A stretch of DNA of 9,885 bases from Clostridia bacterium (GCA_017380475.1 JAFODX010000223.1:1-9885), one strand, 5' to 3'. Positions 1-6,600 are shown, counted from the first letter of the stretch. Translations and numbers: made by a program. Notes: generated by a model not told the origin, from the sequence alone.

Positions 1-384
1 ATAGCCCTGTGCAATAACCGAATATACAAGGTCCTTTGTGGTCGTTTTTCCGACACTGCCTGTTATTGCAACAGATTTTACGGGATATTTAATTTTATAG
101 AACCGTGCAATGTCACCTAACGCCTTCCGGGTATCTTTGACTCTTATTACCGTACCTTTGTCATATTCATCATCACGTTCTGAAAGTGTTACTGCACCGG
201 CATTGAGTGCTGATAAAATAAAATCATGTCCGTCTGCCTTTTCGCCTTTTAACGGGATAAAAAGCACACCTGCAGCAGATTTTCTTGAATCGGTGGTTAT
301 GTCATTTATTTCAAGACCTTTTTCACCGCATACAAGCGCACCCGATGTTGCCTCTATAATATCAGATACAGACAGTATTTGCAT
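1..384 (-). CDS. murF: UDP-N-acetylmuramoyl-tripeptide--D-alanyl-D-alanine ligase, N-terminal 128 residues (runs off left edge)
   Basis: This cytoplasmic Mur ligase joins D-Ala-D-Ala to UDP-MurNAc-tripeptide using ATP, the last cytoplasmic step in making the peptidoglycan precursor. Reading leftward from an ATG at 384-382, the protein begins MQILSVSDIIEATSGAL. It then shows the Mur N-terminal substrate-binding domain, with the typical DITTDSR segment near residue 35 and FIPLKGEKADGHDF after it. The central-domain P-loop GSVGKTT lies at residues 109-115, so the Mur ligase assignment is firm. MurF rather than MurE follows from the sequence style (SVGKTTTKD) and from its place directly downstream of murE. 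An AGGGG ribosome site lies about 11 nt upstream (396-400), inside a possible hairpin. The ATP-binding remainder and the C-terminal domain lie outside the window, so completeness cannot be judged. Confidence 0.93.
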   Translation of the reverse strand, partial: MQILSVSDIIEATSGALVCGEKGLEINDITTDSRKSAAGVLFIPLKGEKADGHDFILSALNAGAVTLSERDDEYDKGTVIRVKDTRKALGDIARFYKIKYPVKSVAITGSVGKTTTKDLVYSVIAQGY

Positions 385-395
385 TTTTATATCAT

Positions 396-441
396 CCCCT
401 CTTATTGGAATAAGGGGCTGTACCATCTATACAGTCCCCTT
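396..441 (-). promoter_or_regulatory. Two overlapping, mutually exclusive hairpins between murE and murF; one covers the murF ribosome site
   Basis: In the 63-nt gap between murE and murF the minus-strand RNA can fold in two ways. Hairpin A pairs AAGGGG and CUGUA (441-430, one bulged A) with UACAG and CCCCUU (422-412), giving 11 base pairs around a 7-nt loop. Hairpin B pairs CCCC and UUAU (417-410) with AUAA and GGGG (405-396, two bulged bases) around a small loop. Positions 410-417 belong to both, so the two cannot form together. Hairpin B hides the AGGGG ribosome site of murF; hairpin A leaves it free. The base pairing is seen directly; a regulatory role is inferred. No strong U-run follows hairpin A on this strand, so it is not an obvious terminator for the operon. 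Confidence 0.45.
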
Positions 442-447
442 TTTGAG

Positions 448-1890
448 TTACTTCTTCTTCAGATGTTTATACACCTCGATGCGTTCATCGAAGTCGAATT
501 TTTCCTTACCGATTATCTGGTATGTTTCCTGACCTTTACCTGCAAGAACTATCACGTCACCCGCTTTTGCTGTATCAAGTGCGTATGCTATAGCCCTGCG
601 TCGGTCGGTTATTCTTATATATTCGCCGTCGGTCTTTTTCATACCTGCTTCGATTTCATCAATTATTCCGTCAGGGTCTTCTGTTCTCGGATTATCTGAA
701 GTTATTATACTGAAATCCGAAAGCTGGCCTGAAATTTCACCCATGACTGAACGTTTTGAATTGTCACGGTCACCGCCACAGCCAAACAGAGTTATAACCC
801 TGCCCTCTGCAAAACCCTTGACACATCTGATTATGTTTTCAAGTCCGTCAGGAGTGTGTGCGTAATCAATTATTACGGTGTAGTCAGTGTCAGTTGGCAC
901 GATTTCAACACGGCCCACAACACCGGTAGCACTTTCAAGACCCTTTATTACAGTGTCTATGTCTATTCCCAGCTGTAATGCAGCACCTGCGGCACAGATT
1001 GCATTATATACGCTGAACTGTCCGGGAATACGTACCATTGCCGGATATTTTTTACCGTTATATACCATATCAAACTGCGAGCCACGTGCTGTTATCTTTA
1101 TATTTTCAGCACGCAGGTCACACCCTGCTTCAAGTCCTGTTTTTAATATATCCGGACATTTTGCATCGTTTACAATTTTCTTTCCGCCATCATCGTCAAA
1201 GTTTACTACGCCTTTTTCTGATAAGCCGAACAGCTTTGCTTTGGCGTTGAGATAGTTCTCCATTGTCTTATGGAAATCAAGATGGTCCTGTGTAAGATTA
1301 GTAAAGACACCAACATCAAAATTACAGCCGTGAACACGGTCAAGGTCAAGTGCATGGCTTGAAACCTCCATTACGACGTATTCTGCACCGTAATGAACCA
1401 TTTCAGTGAACAACTGCTGAAGTTCAAGTGCGTTCGGAGTGGTCGGGGTCGTACTCTTTGTAAGGAGCACTTTGTCGCCTATAATGTTCTGGTTTGTGCC
1501 TATAACACCTACACGTTTGCCTGCCGTTTCAAGTATGCTTTTTATCAGGTAGGTTATTGTGGTTTTACCGTTCGTTCCGGTTATGCCTACCAGCGAAAAC
1601 TGTTCTGACAGATTGCCGTAAAATGTACACGCAAGTTCCGCCATTACACGACGTGAGTTTTCCACATATACCACCGGCACACCGACATCTATTTTATCCT
1701 GCGCCACAACGACCGCTGCTCCGTTTTCAACTGCGGTTTTTGCATATTTATGTCCGTCTGTCTCAAATCCCTTAATGCACACAAAGACACTTCCGTCCTT
1801 CACTTTCCGGGAATCGTATGTGACAGATGTTATGTCAATATCTTTAATTTCATCAGTACACACTGATTTAAAGAGTTCACACGCTAGCAT
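448..1890 (-). CDS. murE: UDP-N-acetylmuramoyl-L-alanyl-D-glutamate--2,6-diaminopimelate ligase
   Basis: This cytoplasmic ATP-dependent ligase adds the third stem-peptide residue to UDP-MurNAc-L-Ala-D-Glu. The 480-residue product has all three Mur domains: the N-terminal UDP-binding domain (SVTYDSRKV near 22-30), the central ATPase with P-loop GTNGKTT at 105-111, and a C-terminal domain. Other family marks are SSHALDLDR (177-185), FTNLTQDHLDFH (196-207), the lysine of AKAKLF (K217, the expected carbamylated lysine), DYAHTPDG (342-349) and DNPR at 399-402. In this family DNPR marks use of meso-diaminopimelate, whereas lysine-adding enzymes differ there. The start at 1890 is preferred over an in-frame ATG at 1938. 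It has a near-perfect GGAGGTG site just upstream, it avoids overlap with the PBP gene, and the extra 16 residues do not look like MurE. It lies 16 nt after the PBP stop codon and 63 nt before murF. Confidence 0.97.
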   Translation of the reverse strand: MLACELFKSVCTDEIKDIDITSVTYDSRKVKDGSVFVCIKGFETDGHKYAKTAVENGAAVVVAQDKIDVGVPVVYVENSRRVMAELACTFYGNLSEQFSLVGITGTNGKTTITYLIKSILETAGKRVGVIGTNQNIIGDKVLLTKSTTPTTPNALELQQLFTEMVHYGAEYVVMEVSSHALDLDRVHGCNFDVGVFTNLTQDHLDFHKTMENYLNAKAKLFGLSEKGVVNFDDDGGKKIVNDAKCPDILKTGLEAGCDLRAENIKITARGSQFDMVYNGKKYPAMVRIPGQFSVYNAICAAGAALQLGIDIDTVIKGLESATGVVGRVEIVPTDTDYTVIIDYAHTPDGLENIIRCVKGFAEGRVITLFGCGGDRDNSKRSVMGEISGQLSDFSIITSDNPRTEDPDGIIDEIEAGMKKTDGEYIRITDRRRAIAYALDTAKAGDVIVLAGKGQETYQIIGKEKFDFDERIEVYKHLKKK

Positions 1891-1895
1891 TGTGA

Positions 1896-1902
1896 CACCT
1901 CC
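1896..1902 (-). promoter_or_regulatory. Ribosome binding site that decides the murE start
   Basis: GGAGGTG on the minus strand lies 5 nt before the ATG at 1890-1888. It sits directly after the stop codon of the upstream PBP gene (1907-1909). This supports starting murE at 1890 rather than at the upstream in-frame ATG inside the PBP gene. Confidence 0.85.
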
Positions 1903-1906
1903 GCTT

Positions 1907-4228
1907 TTAGTCGTTTGTTTGCTGTCCGAACTTAACACCTATAACCGTACCCGGCAACACCCTTGTCTGCGGTGCGAATGTCTGTGATGTTGCATACGCA
2001 TTGCCCGCCTCACTGTGTCCGGCACCGCTGACCTCAAAGTTCAGCCCTGCATTATTCAATATATATCTGGCATCGTTTACGCTGTATCCCTTAAGATCAG
2101 GTACTGTTGCCATATCATTTTCGTCTCGTTCTGATGTATAGATTATTATTATTGACCCCTCATTCAATACCTCTCTCGGTCTTGGGAGCTGGTCTACAAC
2201 AGTATCACCTGTACCGATTACCCTGTATGTGAAGCCTGCTTCGTCTACAGACGCTTTTGCAGAGGCTACTGATTTGTTACGGATTTCAGGTACTGATACC
2301 GTTCTGATTTGTGTCTCATCTTCTGTGTACTGTTTCTGTACGCCAAGATAATCAAGCGATTCGGCTATTATTTCTCCGCATACAGGTGCAGCTATTGTTC
2401 CACCGTATTTATTGGCTGTCTGCGGCTCATCAAGCATTATAAGACATACAAGCTCCGGGTCATTTGCCGGTGCAAAACCAACAAACGACGCAATTCGCTT
2501 GTCACTGCCTCGTGGCTGTTTCTCGGACGTTCCGGTCTTACCGCCTATTCTGTAGCCTTTTACATATGCGTTCTTACCTGTACCGTTCGAGTCTGCAACA
2601 ACCGCCTCAAGCATCTGACGCATAAGCTCCGATGTCTTTTCGGATATAACACGGTTTACAACCTCAGGTGAATATGATTTTACAACACCGTCTGCATTAG
2701 AAATTTCTTTTACAATGGTCGGACGCATCCTCTCACCGCCGTTGATTGTAGCAGAAACTGCAGTTATCATCTGAAGCGGGGTTATCTGGAAACCCTGACC
2801 GAATGATGATGTCGCAAGGTCAACCTCGTTCATCTTGTCATAGTAAAGTCCTGATGACTCTCCGCCCAGTTCTATACCGGTCTTCCGGGTAAAGCCAAAC
2901 GCATCAAAATAGTCCATAAAAGTTTTCTCGCCCATTGCGAGACCGACTTCCATAAATACAGGGTTGCATGAGTTCTTGACACCCTCTGCAAATGTCTGTG
3001 CACCGTGTCCGTTCACGTTCGCACAGCTGATTTTTCTGTCCGCTACCTGCTTGAATCCTGCACAGAAGAAGTTCGTATTTTCATCTACAACATTCTCTTC
3101 AAGTGCCGCAGCCGCTGTTACAATCTTAAATGTTGAACCCGGCTCGTATGTATCTGATACCGCCTTGTCACGCCACATTTTTGAGCGTGCCTGAGCGATA
3201 AACTCGTCTGAATAGTTTTCAGGGTCCTCTGTAGGACGGGGTGTAGGTTCTTCTCCCTCTGCCACAGGTTCTTCATCGCCGTAATCCGCCTCAAAATCCA
3301 CTGCATATTCAAGGAACTGCGTTATATCATAGGGATTATTGGCATCAAAATCGGGTTTTGTTGCGATTGCCAGAATCTCGCCGGTTTTGGGGTTCATTAC
3401 GATTCCTGCCGCACCTTCTTTAAGCTCGTTCTTTAAAACGGCTTCCTCAAGATGGGTTTCGAGGAACTGCTGAATATTTTCATCTATTGTCAAAGTAACA
3501 TCACAGCCCTGTTCTGCCGCTCTTAAGTACTCTGCCTGCTGGTCTTCTATTGTCGTACCTCCGGCGTTACGGTTCTGCATAACTGCGCCGTTTATTCCGG
3601 AGAGATAGTCGTCAAATATCAGCTCAACACCCTGTATACCGTTGTTATCATAGCCTGTAAAGCCCAATACGTGCGATGCTACATTGTACGGATAGTAACG
3701 CTTTGAATCGTTTTCAAAGTATATTCCGCTGAGTGCTGATTTGAGCTCACGTTTTTCTTTGTTACGTGATTTTGATTCTTCACCCTTTTCTTCTTCGTAT
3801 TTCGGATTTATTATATTTTCAATCGCCTGACTCTCTTCCGCACTCAGGCGTTTTTTAATTATTCTGTACTGTGATTTCTCCTCGAAGCACTCTTTAAGCT
3901 TTGCTTCACTTACGCCTATAATTGGAGAAATGACCTGTACACATTTGTTCAGGTCACCGTTTGTTCGTACATCCTGCGGGTTACACACAAGTGTTTTTAC
4001 AGATGCAGACTCTGCTAAAACCATACCGTTTCTGTCAAGAATACGGCCACGGTTGGCACGTTCTACTATTTCTGCTGTCTGTATCTTTTTCGCAGTCTCA
4101 TAAAGTTCAGGACCTCTTACCACCTGCCACCACGCCATTTTCGCTATTACTGCGGCAAATGCTATAAAGGTCACTACTATTATAATTGTTGTTCTTTTTT
4201 TTATACTGTTTAATGACGGCAAAGCCAT
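1907..4228 (-). CDS. Class B penicillin-binding protein (peptidoglycan D,D-transpeptidase) with two PASTA domains, SpoVD/FtsI type
   Basis: This is a membrane-anchored transpeptidase that crosslinks peptidoglycan stem peptides at the septum or in spore cortex. The 773-residue protein has a short cytoplasmic start, one membrane segment at about 13-33, and a PBP dimerization/pedestal domain (RGRILDRNG at 60-68, ASHVLGFTG at 184-192). The transpeptidase domain carries STFK at 365-368 (catalytic S365), SCN at 420-422 and KTG at 564-566. Two PASTA domains follow at roughly 644-700 and 706-768. All three active-site motifs are intact. The start at 4228 has an AAGGA site 9 nt upstream. It is the only PBP in this part of the cluster, in the position of pbpB/spoVD or ftsI, so whether it serves vegetative division, sporulation or both cannot be told here. 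Two charged low-complexity insertions (residues 142-163 and 313-340) are unusual. Confidence 0.95.
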   Translation of the reverse strand: MALPSLNSIKKRTTIIIVVTFIAFAAVIAKMAWWQVVRGPELYETAKKIQTAEIVERANRGRILDRNGMVLAESASVKTLVCNPQDVRTNGDLNKCVQVISPIIGVSEAKLKECFEEKSQYRIIKKRLSAEESQAIENIINPKYEEEKGEESKSRNKEKRELKSALSGIYFENDSKRYYPYNVASHVLGFTGYDNNGIQGVELIFDDYLSGINGAVMQNRNAGGTTIEDQQAEYLRAAEQGCDVTLTIDENIQQFLETHLEEAVLKNELKEGAAGIVMNPKTGEILAIATKPDFDANNPYDITQFLEYAVDFEADYGDEEPVAEGEEPTPRPTEDPENYSDEFIAQARSKMWRDKAVSDTYEPGSTFKIVTAAAALEENVVDENTNFFCAGFKQVADRKISCANVNGHGAQTFAEGVKNSCNPVFMEVGLAMGEKTFMDYFDAFGFTRKTGIELGGESSGLYYDKMNEVDLATSSFGQGFQITPLQMITAVSATINGGERMRPTIVKEISNADGVVKSYSPEVVNRVISEKTSELMRQMLEAVVADSNGTGKNAYVKGYRIGGKTGTSEKQPRGSDKRIASFVGFAPANDPELVCLIMLDEPQTANKYGGTIAAPVCGEIIAESLDYLGVQKQYTEDETQIRTVSVPEIRNKSVASAKASVDEAGFTYRVIGTGDTVVDQLPRPREVLNEGSIIIIYTSERDENDMATVPDLKGYSVNDARYILNNAGLNFEVSGAGHSEAGNAYATSQTFAPQTRVLPGTVIGVKFGQQTND

Positions 4229-4272
4229 TTATATCATTCCTTTATATATGTAAATACTTACGCCCTCTTGTA

Positions 4273-4770
4273 TTATATGCTGAAAAAGTCTATAATATGT
4301 CCTTTTATGCTCTTCATAAAGCCACCGAACCGGTTTGAAAAGCCTTCAACCTCACCTGCTGTTTTAATCGTTGTATCGCTCTGCTTTACATCAAGGTATA
4401 TTATCTGATGTTTTTCAGGGCGGTGCATTCCGAGTCTTGATGTTGCTTCAGCTTCAATCTTTGAAAGGTCAATACTCTGTTCAAGTTCAAAAGACTTCTG
4501 TGCCGTAACCGATTTTTCGAACTCATATTCGGTAACAGCCGCATTCAAAGCCGATTTTGTGTCATTTGCTGTTACGTACTGTACAATCATAAACACAGCC
4601 GAAACTGCTACGACAAGCACTGCAGCAATCTTACCTGCATAGCTGAGTTGAGCGGTTTTTTTCTTTGACTTTGCTTTATCGTTATTCGGTTTTTTTATAG
4701 CTTTTTTTCGTTGTTGCTGTCGTTCTTCTTCAGTGTAATCGTACTTATATGCTAAATTACCGTAACCCAC
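4273..4770 (-). CDS. ftsL: FtsL-like septum formation protein (single-pass, coiled coil), GTG start
   Basis: The product is 165 residues with a layout typical of FtsL: a Lys/Arg-rich cytoplasmic tail (1-45, with runs such as KKAIKK and KSKKKTA), one membrane segment at about 48-66, then an extracytoplasmic helix (about 70-110) likely to form a coiled coil. The segment IEAEATSRLGMHRPEKHQIIYLDV (105-128) is the conserved stretch shared by FtsL and DivIC-type proteins. FtsL forms a complex with DivIB/FtsQ and DivIC/FtsB at the septum and helps activate the septal synthase. Position between rsmH and the class B PBP is the classic ftsL slot. The start is GTG at 4770-4768, with GAGG 7 nt before it and an in-frame stop a little further upstream. 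About 35 residues after YLDV form a tail longer than in the Bacillus protein. Sequence similarity alone is weak in this family, so the name rests largely on architecture and synteny. Confidence 0.85.
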   Translation of the reverse strand: MGYGNLAYKYDYTEEERQQQRKKAIKKPNNDKAKSKKKTAQLSYAGKIAAVLVVAVSAVFMIVQYVTANDTKSALNAAVTEYEFEKSVTAQKSFELEQSIDLSKIEAEATSRLGMHRPEKHQIIYLDVKQSDTTIKTAGEVEGFSNRFGGFMKSIKGHIIDFFSI

Positions 4771-4796
4771 TTTTTTCCTCTTTCTTAGTTATACAA

Positions 4797-5726
4797 TTAC
4801 AATTTAACTACTACTCTTAATTTCGCACTCTTTGACCTTGAGTTTTCGTCAAGCTCTTTTTCTGACGGAAGTATCGGTTTTGTTGTCAAGACCTTTACTG
4901 CCGGTGTTTTTCCGCATACGCATACGGGAAAATTTTTCGGGCATGTGCACCCCTGTGCAAGCTCTTTGAATGTTTTTTTCACAATTCTGTCTTCAAGTGA
5001 ATGGAATGTTATCACACTCAGGGCTCCGCCCGGCTTTAATGCATCAACAAAGTCACTCACTGCCTGCTTTAGTATCTCAAGCTCACCGTTGACTTCGATT
5101 CTTATGGCCTGAAACACACGCTTTGCAGGGTGTCCGCCCTCCATACGTGCAGCCTTGGGAATCGCTGCCTTAATTATCTCTGTAAGCTCGCCTGTTGTTT
5201 TTATCTCTTGTTCGTTACGTTTTTCCACAATAAACTTTGCTATACGTGCTGACCATTTTTCCTCACCGTATTCATAGAATATCTTTGTGAGCTCGCCTTC
5301 ACTGTAGCCGTTTACTACATCGTACGCACTCTTCGGGTTATCACGGTTCATACGCATATCAAGCGGTGCATCGTGCATATATGAAAAGCCACGTTCCGCA
5401 TTGTCAAGCTGATATGAACTCACACCCAGATCCATCACCGCACCATCAATCTTATCAATTCCGAGTTCATCAAGAATCTCTTTGATTTCACTGAAGTTAC
5501 GGTTTACGGTTATGAGCTTGTCCCCGAAATCCTCAAGCCGCTTTGAAGCCGCACTTATCGCATCCCTGTCCTGGTCGATACCGATAAGCTTTTTTGCGCC
5601 ACGGCTTAATATTTCATACGAGTGTCCGCCGCCGCCAAGTGTTGCATCGGCATATATGCCGTCTGCACTGACATTGAGATAATCCACACTTTCCTTAAGA
5701 AGCACCGAATAATGTTTGAATTCCAT
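4797..5726 (-). CDS. rsmH: 16S rRNA (cytosine(1402)-N4)-methyltransferase
   Basis: RsmH (formerly MraW) uses S-adenosylmethionine to methylate N4 of C1402 in the decoding centre of 16S rRNA. The 309-residue protein has normal family length. It shows the SAM-binding loop [11 protein letters not shown] (26-36), the acidic GIDQD (49-53), [10 protein letters not shown] (99-108), the family signature [20 protein letters not shown] (197-216) and the catalytic-side motif [10 protein letters not shown] (241-250). A C-terminal cysteine group (C260, C262, C269, C271) is also present, as often seen in Firmicutes versions. The ATG at 5726-5724 is preceded by AAGGGG, which partly overlaps the mraZ stop codon, so translation of the two genes may be coupled. 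The gap to mraZ is 10 nt and to ftsL 26 nt. It is the second gene of the operon, its usual place. Confidence 0.97.
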   Translation of the reverse strand: MEFKHYSVLLKESVDYLNVSADGIYADATLGGGGHSYEILSRGAKKLIGIDQDRDAISAASKRLEDFGDKLITVNRNFSEIKEILDELGIDKIDGAVMDLGVSSYQLDNAERGFSYMHDAPLDMRMNRDNPKSAYDVVNGYSEGELTKIFYEYGEEKWSARIAKFIVEKRNEQEIKTTGELTEIIKAAIPKAARMEGGHPAKRVFQAIRIEVNGELEILKQAVSDFVDALKPGGALSVITFHSLEDRIVKKTFKELAQGCTCPKNFPVCVCGKTPAVKVLTTKPILPSEKELDENSRSKSAKLRVVVKL

Positions 5727-5736
5727 ATCCTACCCC

Positions 5737-6177
5737 TTAGATGTTCAGATTATATTTCAATATACCGTCAAGCATAACACTTGAAAGCTCGTCCTGATAA
5801 TCGTTCCACTTTTTAGCATCCCAGATTTCAAGACGTGTGTTAGCACCCACAAGCACTACATCTTTTGTAAGACCTGCAAACTCAAGCAGACGCTTTGAAA
5901 TAGGCACTCTGCCCTGCTTGTCCACAACGACTGCTGTTGCCTTACCGAAGAACAGTCTTACAAACGCCGCCGCATTACGGTCAGTCGCTGTCGGGAGCTG
6001 ATTAACCTTTTCGGCAACCTTTTCCCACTCTTCCTCTGTGTAAAGGTGCAGACACTCTTCCGATGTTGACTGCGTGATATACACAGTATTGCAGATGTCT
6101 TCACGTAACTTTGACGGAAGAATTATTCTTCCACGTTCATCAAGCTGACGCTCGTATTCATCAACGAAGCTTACCAT
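5737..6177 (-). CDS. mraZ: Transcriptional regulator MraZ
   Basis: MraZ is a DNA-binding protein that represses the dcw operon by binding TGGG-type repeats near its own promoter. The 146-residue product has the family's usual size and two SpoVT/AbrB-type swapped-hairpin repeats, each with the DxxGR signature: DERGRIILPSKLRE at 13-26 and DKQGRVPISKRL at 86-97. FVRLFFGKA (72-80) between them is also typical. The start at 6177 is chosen because MVSFVDEYERQLDERGR matches the family N terminus and because GGCGGTGAT lies just upstream. A longer in-frame reading to 6261 would run through the untranslated leader and into the MraZ box at 6247-6252. First gene of the operon, about 128 nt from the predicted transcription start. 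Matching boxes upstream indicate that it represses itself and the operon, though this is not shown here. Confidence 0.96.
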   Translation of the reverse strand: MVSFVDEYERQLDERGRIILPSKLREDICNTVYITQSTSEECLHLYTEEEWEKVAEKVNQLPTATDRNAAAFVRLFFGKATAVVVDKQGRVPISKRLLEFAGLTKDVVLVGANTRLEIWDAKKWNDYQDELSSVMLDGILKYNLNI

Positions 6178-6181
6178 ATAT

Positions 6182-6190
6182 ATCACCGCC
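6182..6190 (-). promoter_or_regulatory. Ribosome binding site that decides the mraZ start
   Basis: GGCGGTGAT on the minus strand differs by one base from the ideal GGAGGTGAT and ends 4 nt before the ATG at 6177-6175. It places the mraZ start there and argues against the upstream in-frame ATG at 6261. Confidence 0.8.
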
Positions 6191-6246
6191 TTTCTTCGTT
6201 TGATGTATCTTTTGTAACGAATAATTGAGAGAACCAAAACACAGCT

Positions 6247-6302
6247 CTCCCACCGAAGCATTTTCAGACCGTTTTACTCCCAAACGCTCCCATTTGCTCC
6301 CA
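6247..6302 (-). promoter_or_regulatory. MraZ operator: three tandem TGGGAG boxes at 10-bp spacing plus a fourth in phase
   Basis: On the minus strand TGGGAG occurs at 6302-6297, 6292-6287 and 6282-6277, exactly 10 bp apart. It occurs again at 6252-6247, exactly 30 bp from the third. The two intermediate 10-bp slots (near 6272-6267 and 6262-6257) are not conserved. Tandem TGGGN boxes with 10-bp periodicity upstream of mraZ are the known binding sites of MraZ. Here they start about 4 nt downstream of the predicted transcription start, so bound MraZ would block promoter clearance or initiation. Boxes and spacing are seen directly; binding is inferred from the family. Confidence 0.9.
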
Positions 6303-6311
6303 TCAATTACT

Positions 6312-6340
6312 ATTGTACACCAAAATTCCGAAAAACGCAA
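6312..6340 (-). promoter_or_regulatory. Sigma-A-type promoter of the mraZ-rsmH-ftsL-PBP-murE-murF operon
   Basis: On the minus strand a -35 hexamer TTGCGT (6340-6335) is followed after exactly 17 bp by a -10 hexamer TACAAT (6317-6312). The predicted start of transcription is near 6305, just ahead of the first MraZ box. Spacing is ideal and the position next to the operator is what is expected for this operon. No other internal promoter of comparable quality was seen for the downstream genes. Confidence 0.75.
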
Positions 6341-6343
6341 TAG

Positions 6344-6377
6344 TTTTTTTAAAATTTTTCAAGTTTTTTTCAAGTTT
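6344..6377 (-). promoter_or_regulatory. Helically phased A-tracts upstream of the dcw promoter (UP-element-like or bent DNA)
   Basis: On the minus strand, A-tracts of 7, 5 and 7 bases are centred near 6347, 6357 and 6367, and a shorter AAA is near 6376, so they repeat every 10 bp or so. A short direct repeat (CTTGAAAAA, 11-bp period) underlies part of this. They sit directly upstream of the -35 hexamer at 6335-6340, about -39 to -72 from the predicted start. Phased A-tracts bend DNA, and A-rich sequence here can contact the RNA polymerase alpha subunit. The sequence pattern is certain; the effect on promoter strength is inferred. Confidence 0.55.
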
Positions 6378-6398
6378 ATTATATTTTGGCAATTACCC

Positions 6399-6427
6399 TT
6401 GTAAAATGTTACAAAATAGGGTATAAT
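6399..6427 (+). promoter_or_regulatory. Sigma-A-type promoter of tex-lgt
   Basis: TTGTAA (6399-6404) and a perfect TATAAT (6422-6427) are separated by 17 bp. The predicted transcription start is near 6434, which leaves a leader of about 180 nt before the tex start codon. It points away from the dcw promoter, and the -35 hexamers of the two are about 58 nt apart. Confidence 0.7.
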
Positions 6428-6466
6428 TACCGTAATATTTTCATACACAATAATGGCATATCTTGT

Positions 6467-6591
6467 TTTATGTTACAGAAAAATATACTATATATTGTGT
6501 ATGTGTTAATTATAACATAAATATTTCGTTTTGTATACACATTTTGCAAAAAAATATTTCAGACGAGTTACAAAATTATCGTTTATGTTAC
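6467..6591 (+). repeat. Repeated motif TTTATGTTA in the tex leader: two direct copies and one inverted copy
   Basis: TTTATGTTAC occurs at 6467-6476 and again at 6582-6591, the second copy ending 9 nt before the tex ribosome site. The exact reverse complement TAACATAAA lies between them at 6513-6521. A shorter relative, AAATGTTACA, is at 6404-6413, within the promoter. In RNA the inverted copy could pair with either direct copy, forming one of two alternative 9-bp stems. In DNA it could be a regulator site. The region is AT-rich, so chance cannot be excluded. Confidence 0.4.
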
Positions 6592-6600
6592 CCGATTTTT

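Noticed and set aside
412..444. Plus-strand terminator-like hairpin followed by TTTTT
   Set aside because: On the plus strand it would look like an intrinsic terminator, but no plus-strand gene precedes it. I treat the hairpin as part of the murE-murF gap instead.
110..532. Plus-strand reading frame of 140 codons
   Set aside because: It lies opposite murF and murE, has no ribosome site and its protein resembles nothing; it is a shadow of the real genes. The same holds for the other plus-strand frames below 5700 and the minus-strand frames within tex.
1891..1938. Longer murE start at 1938
   Set aside because: It would overlap the PBP gene and adds 16 residues unlike MurE, while a strong GGAGGTG site lies just before the ATG at 1890.
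4272..4277. TATAAT on the minus strand at the end of the ftsL gene, a possible internal promoter for the PBP gene
   Set aside because: At 17-bp spacing the upstream hexamer is ACATAT, which does not resemble a -35 element; a chance match is more likely.
6178..6261. 28-residue upstream extension of mraZ
   Set aside because: It runs through the leader and an MraZ box, and the proper ribosome site and family N terminus are at 6177.
6463..6489. Second tex promoter (TTGTTT and TATACT)
   Set aside because: The spacer is only 15 bp and the -35 match is poor; the upstream pair at 6399-6427 with 17-bp spacing is clearly better.
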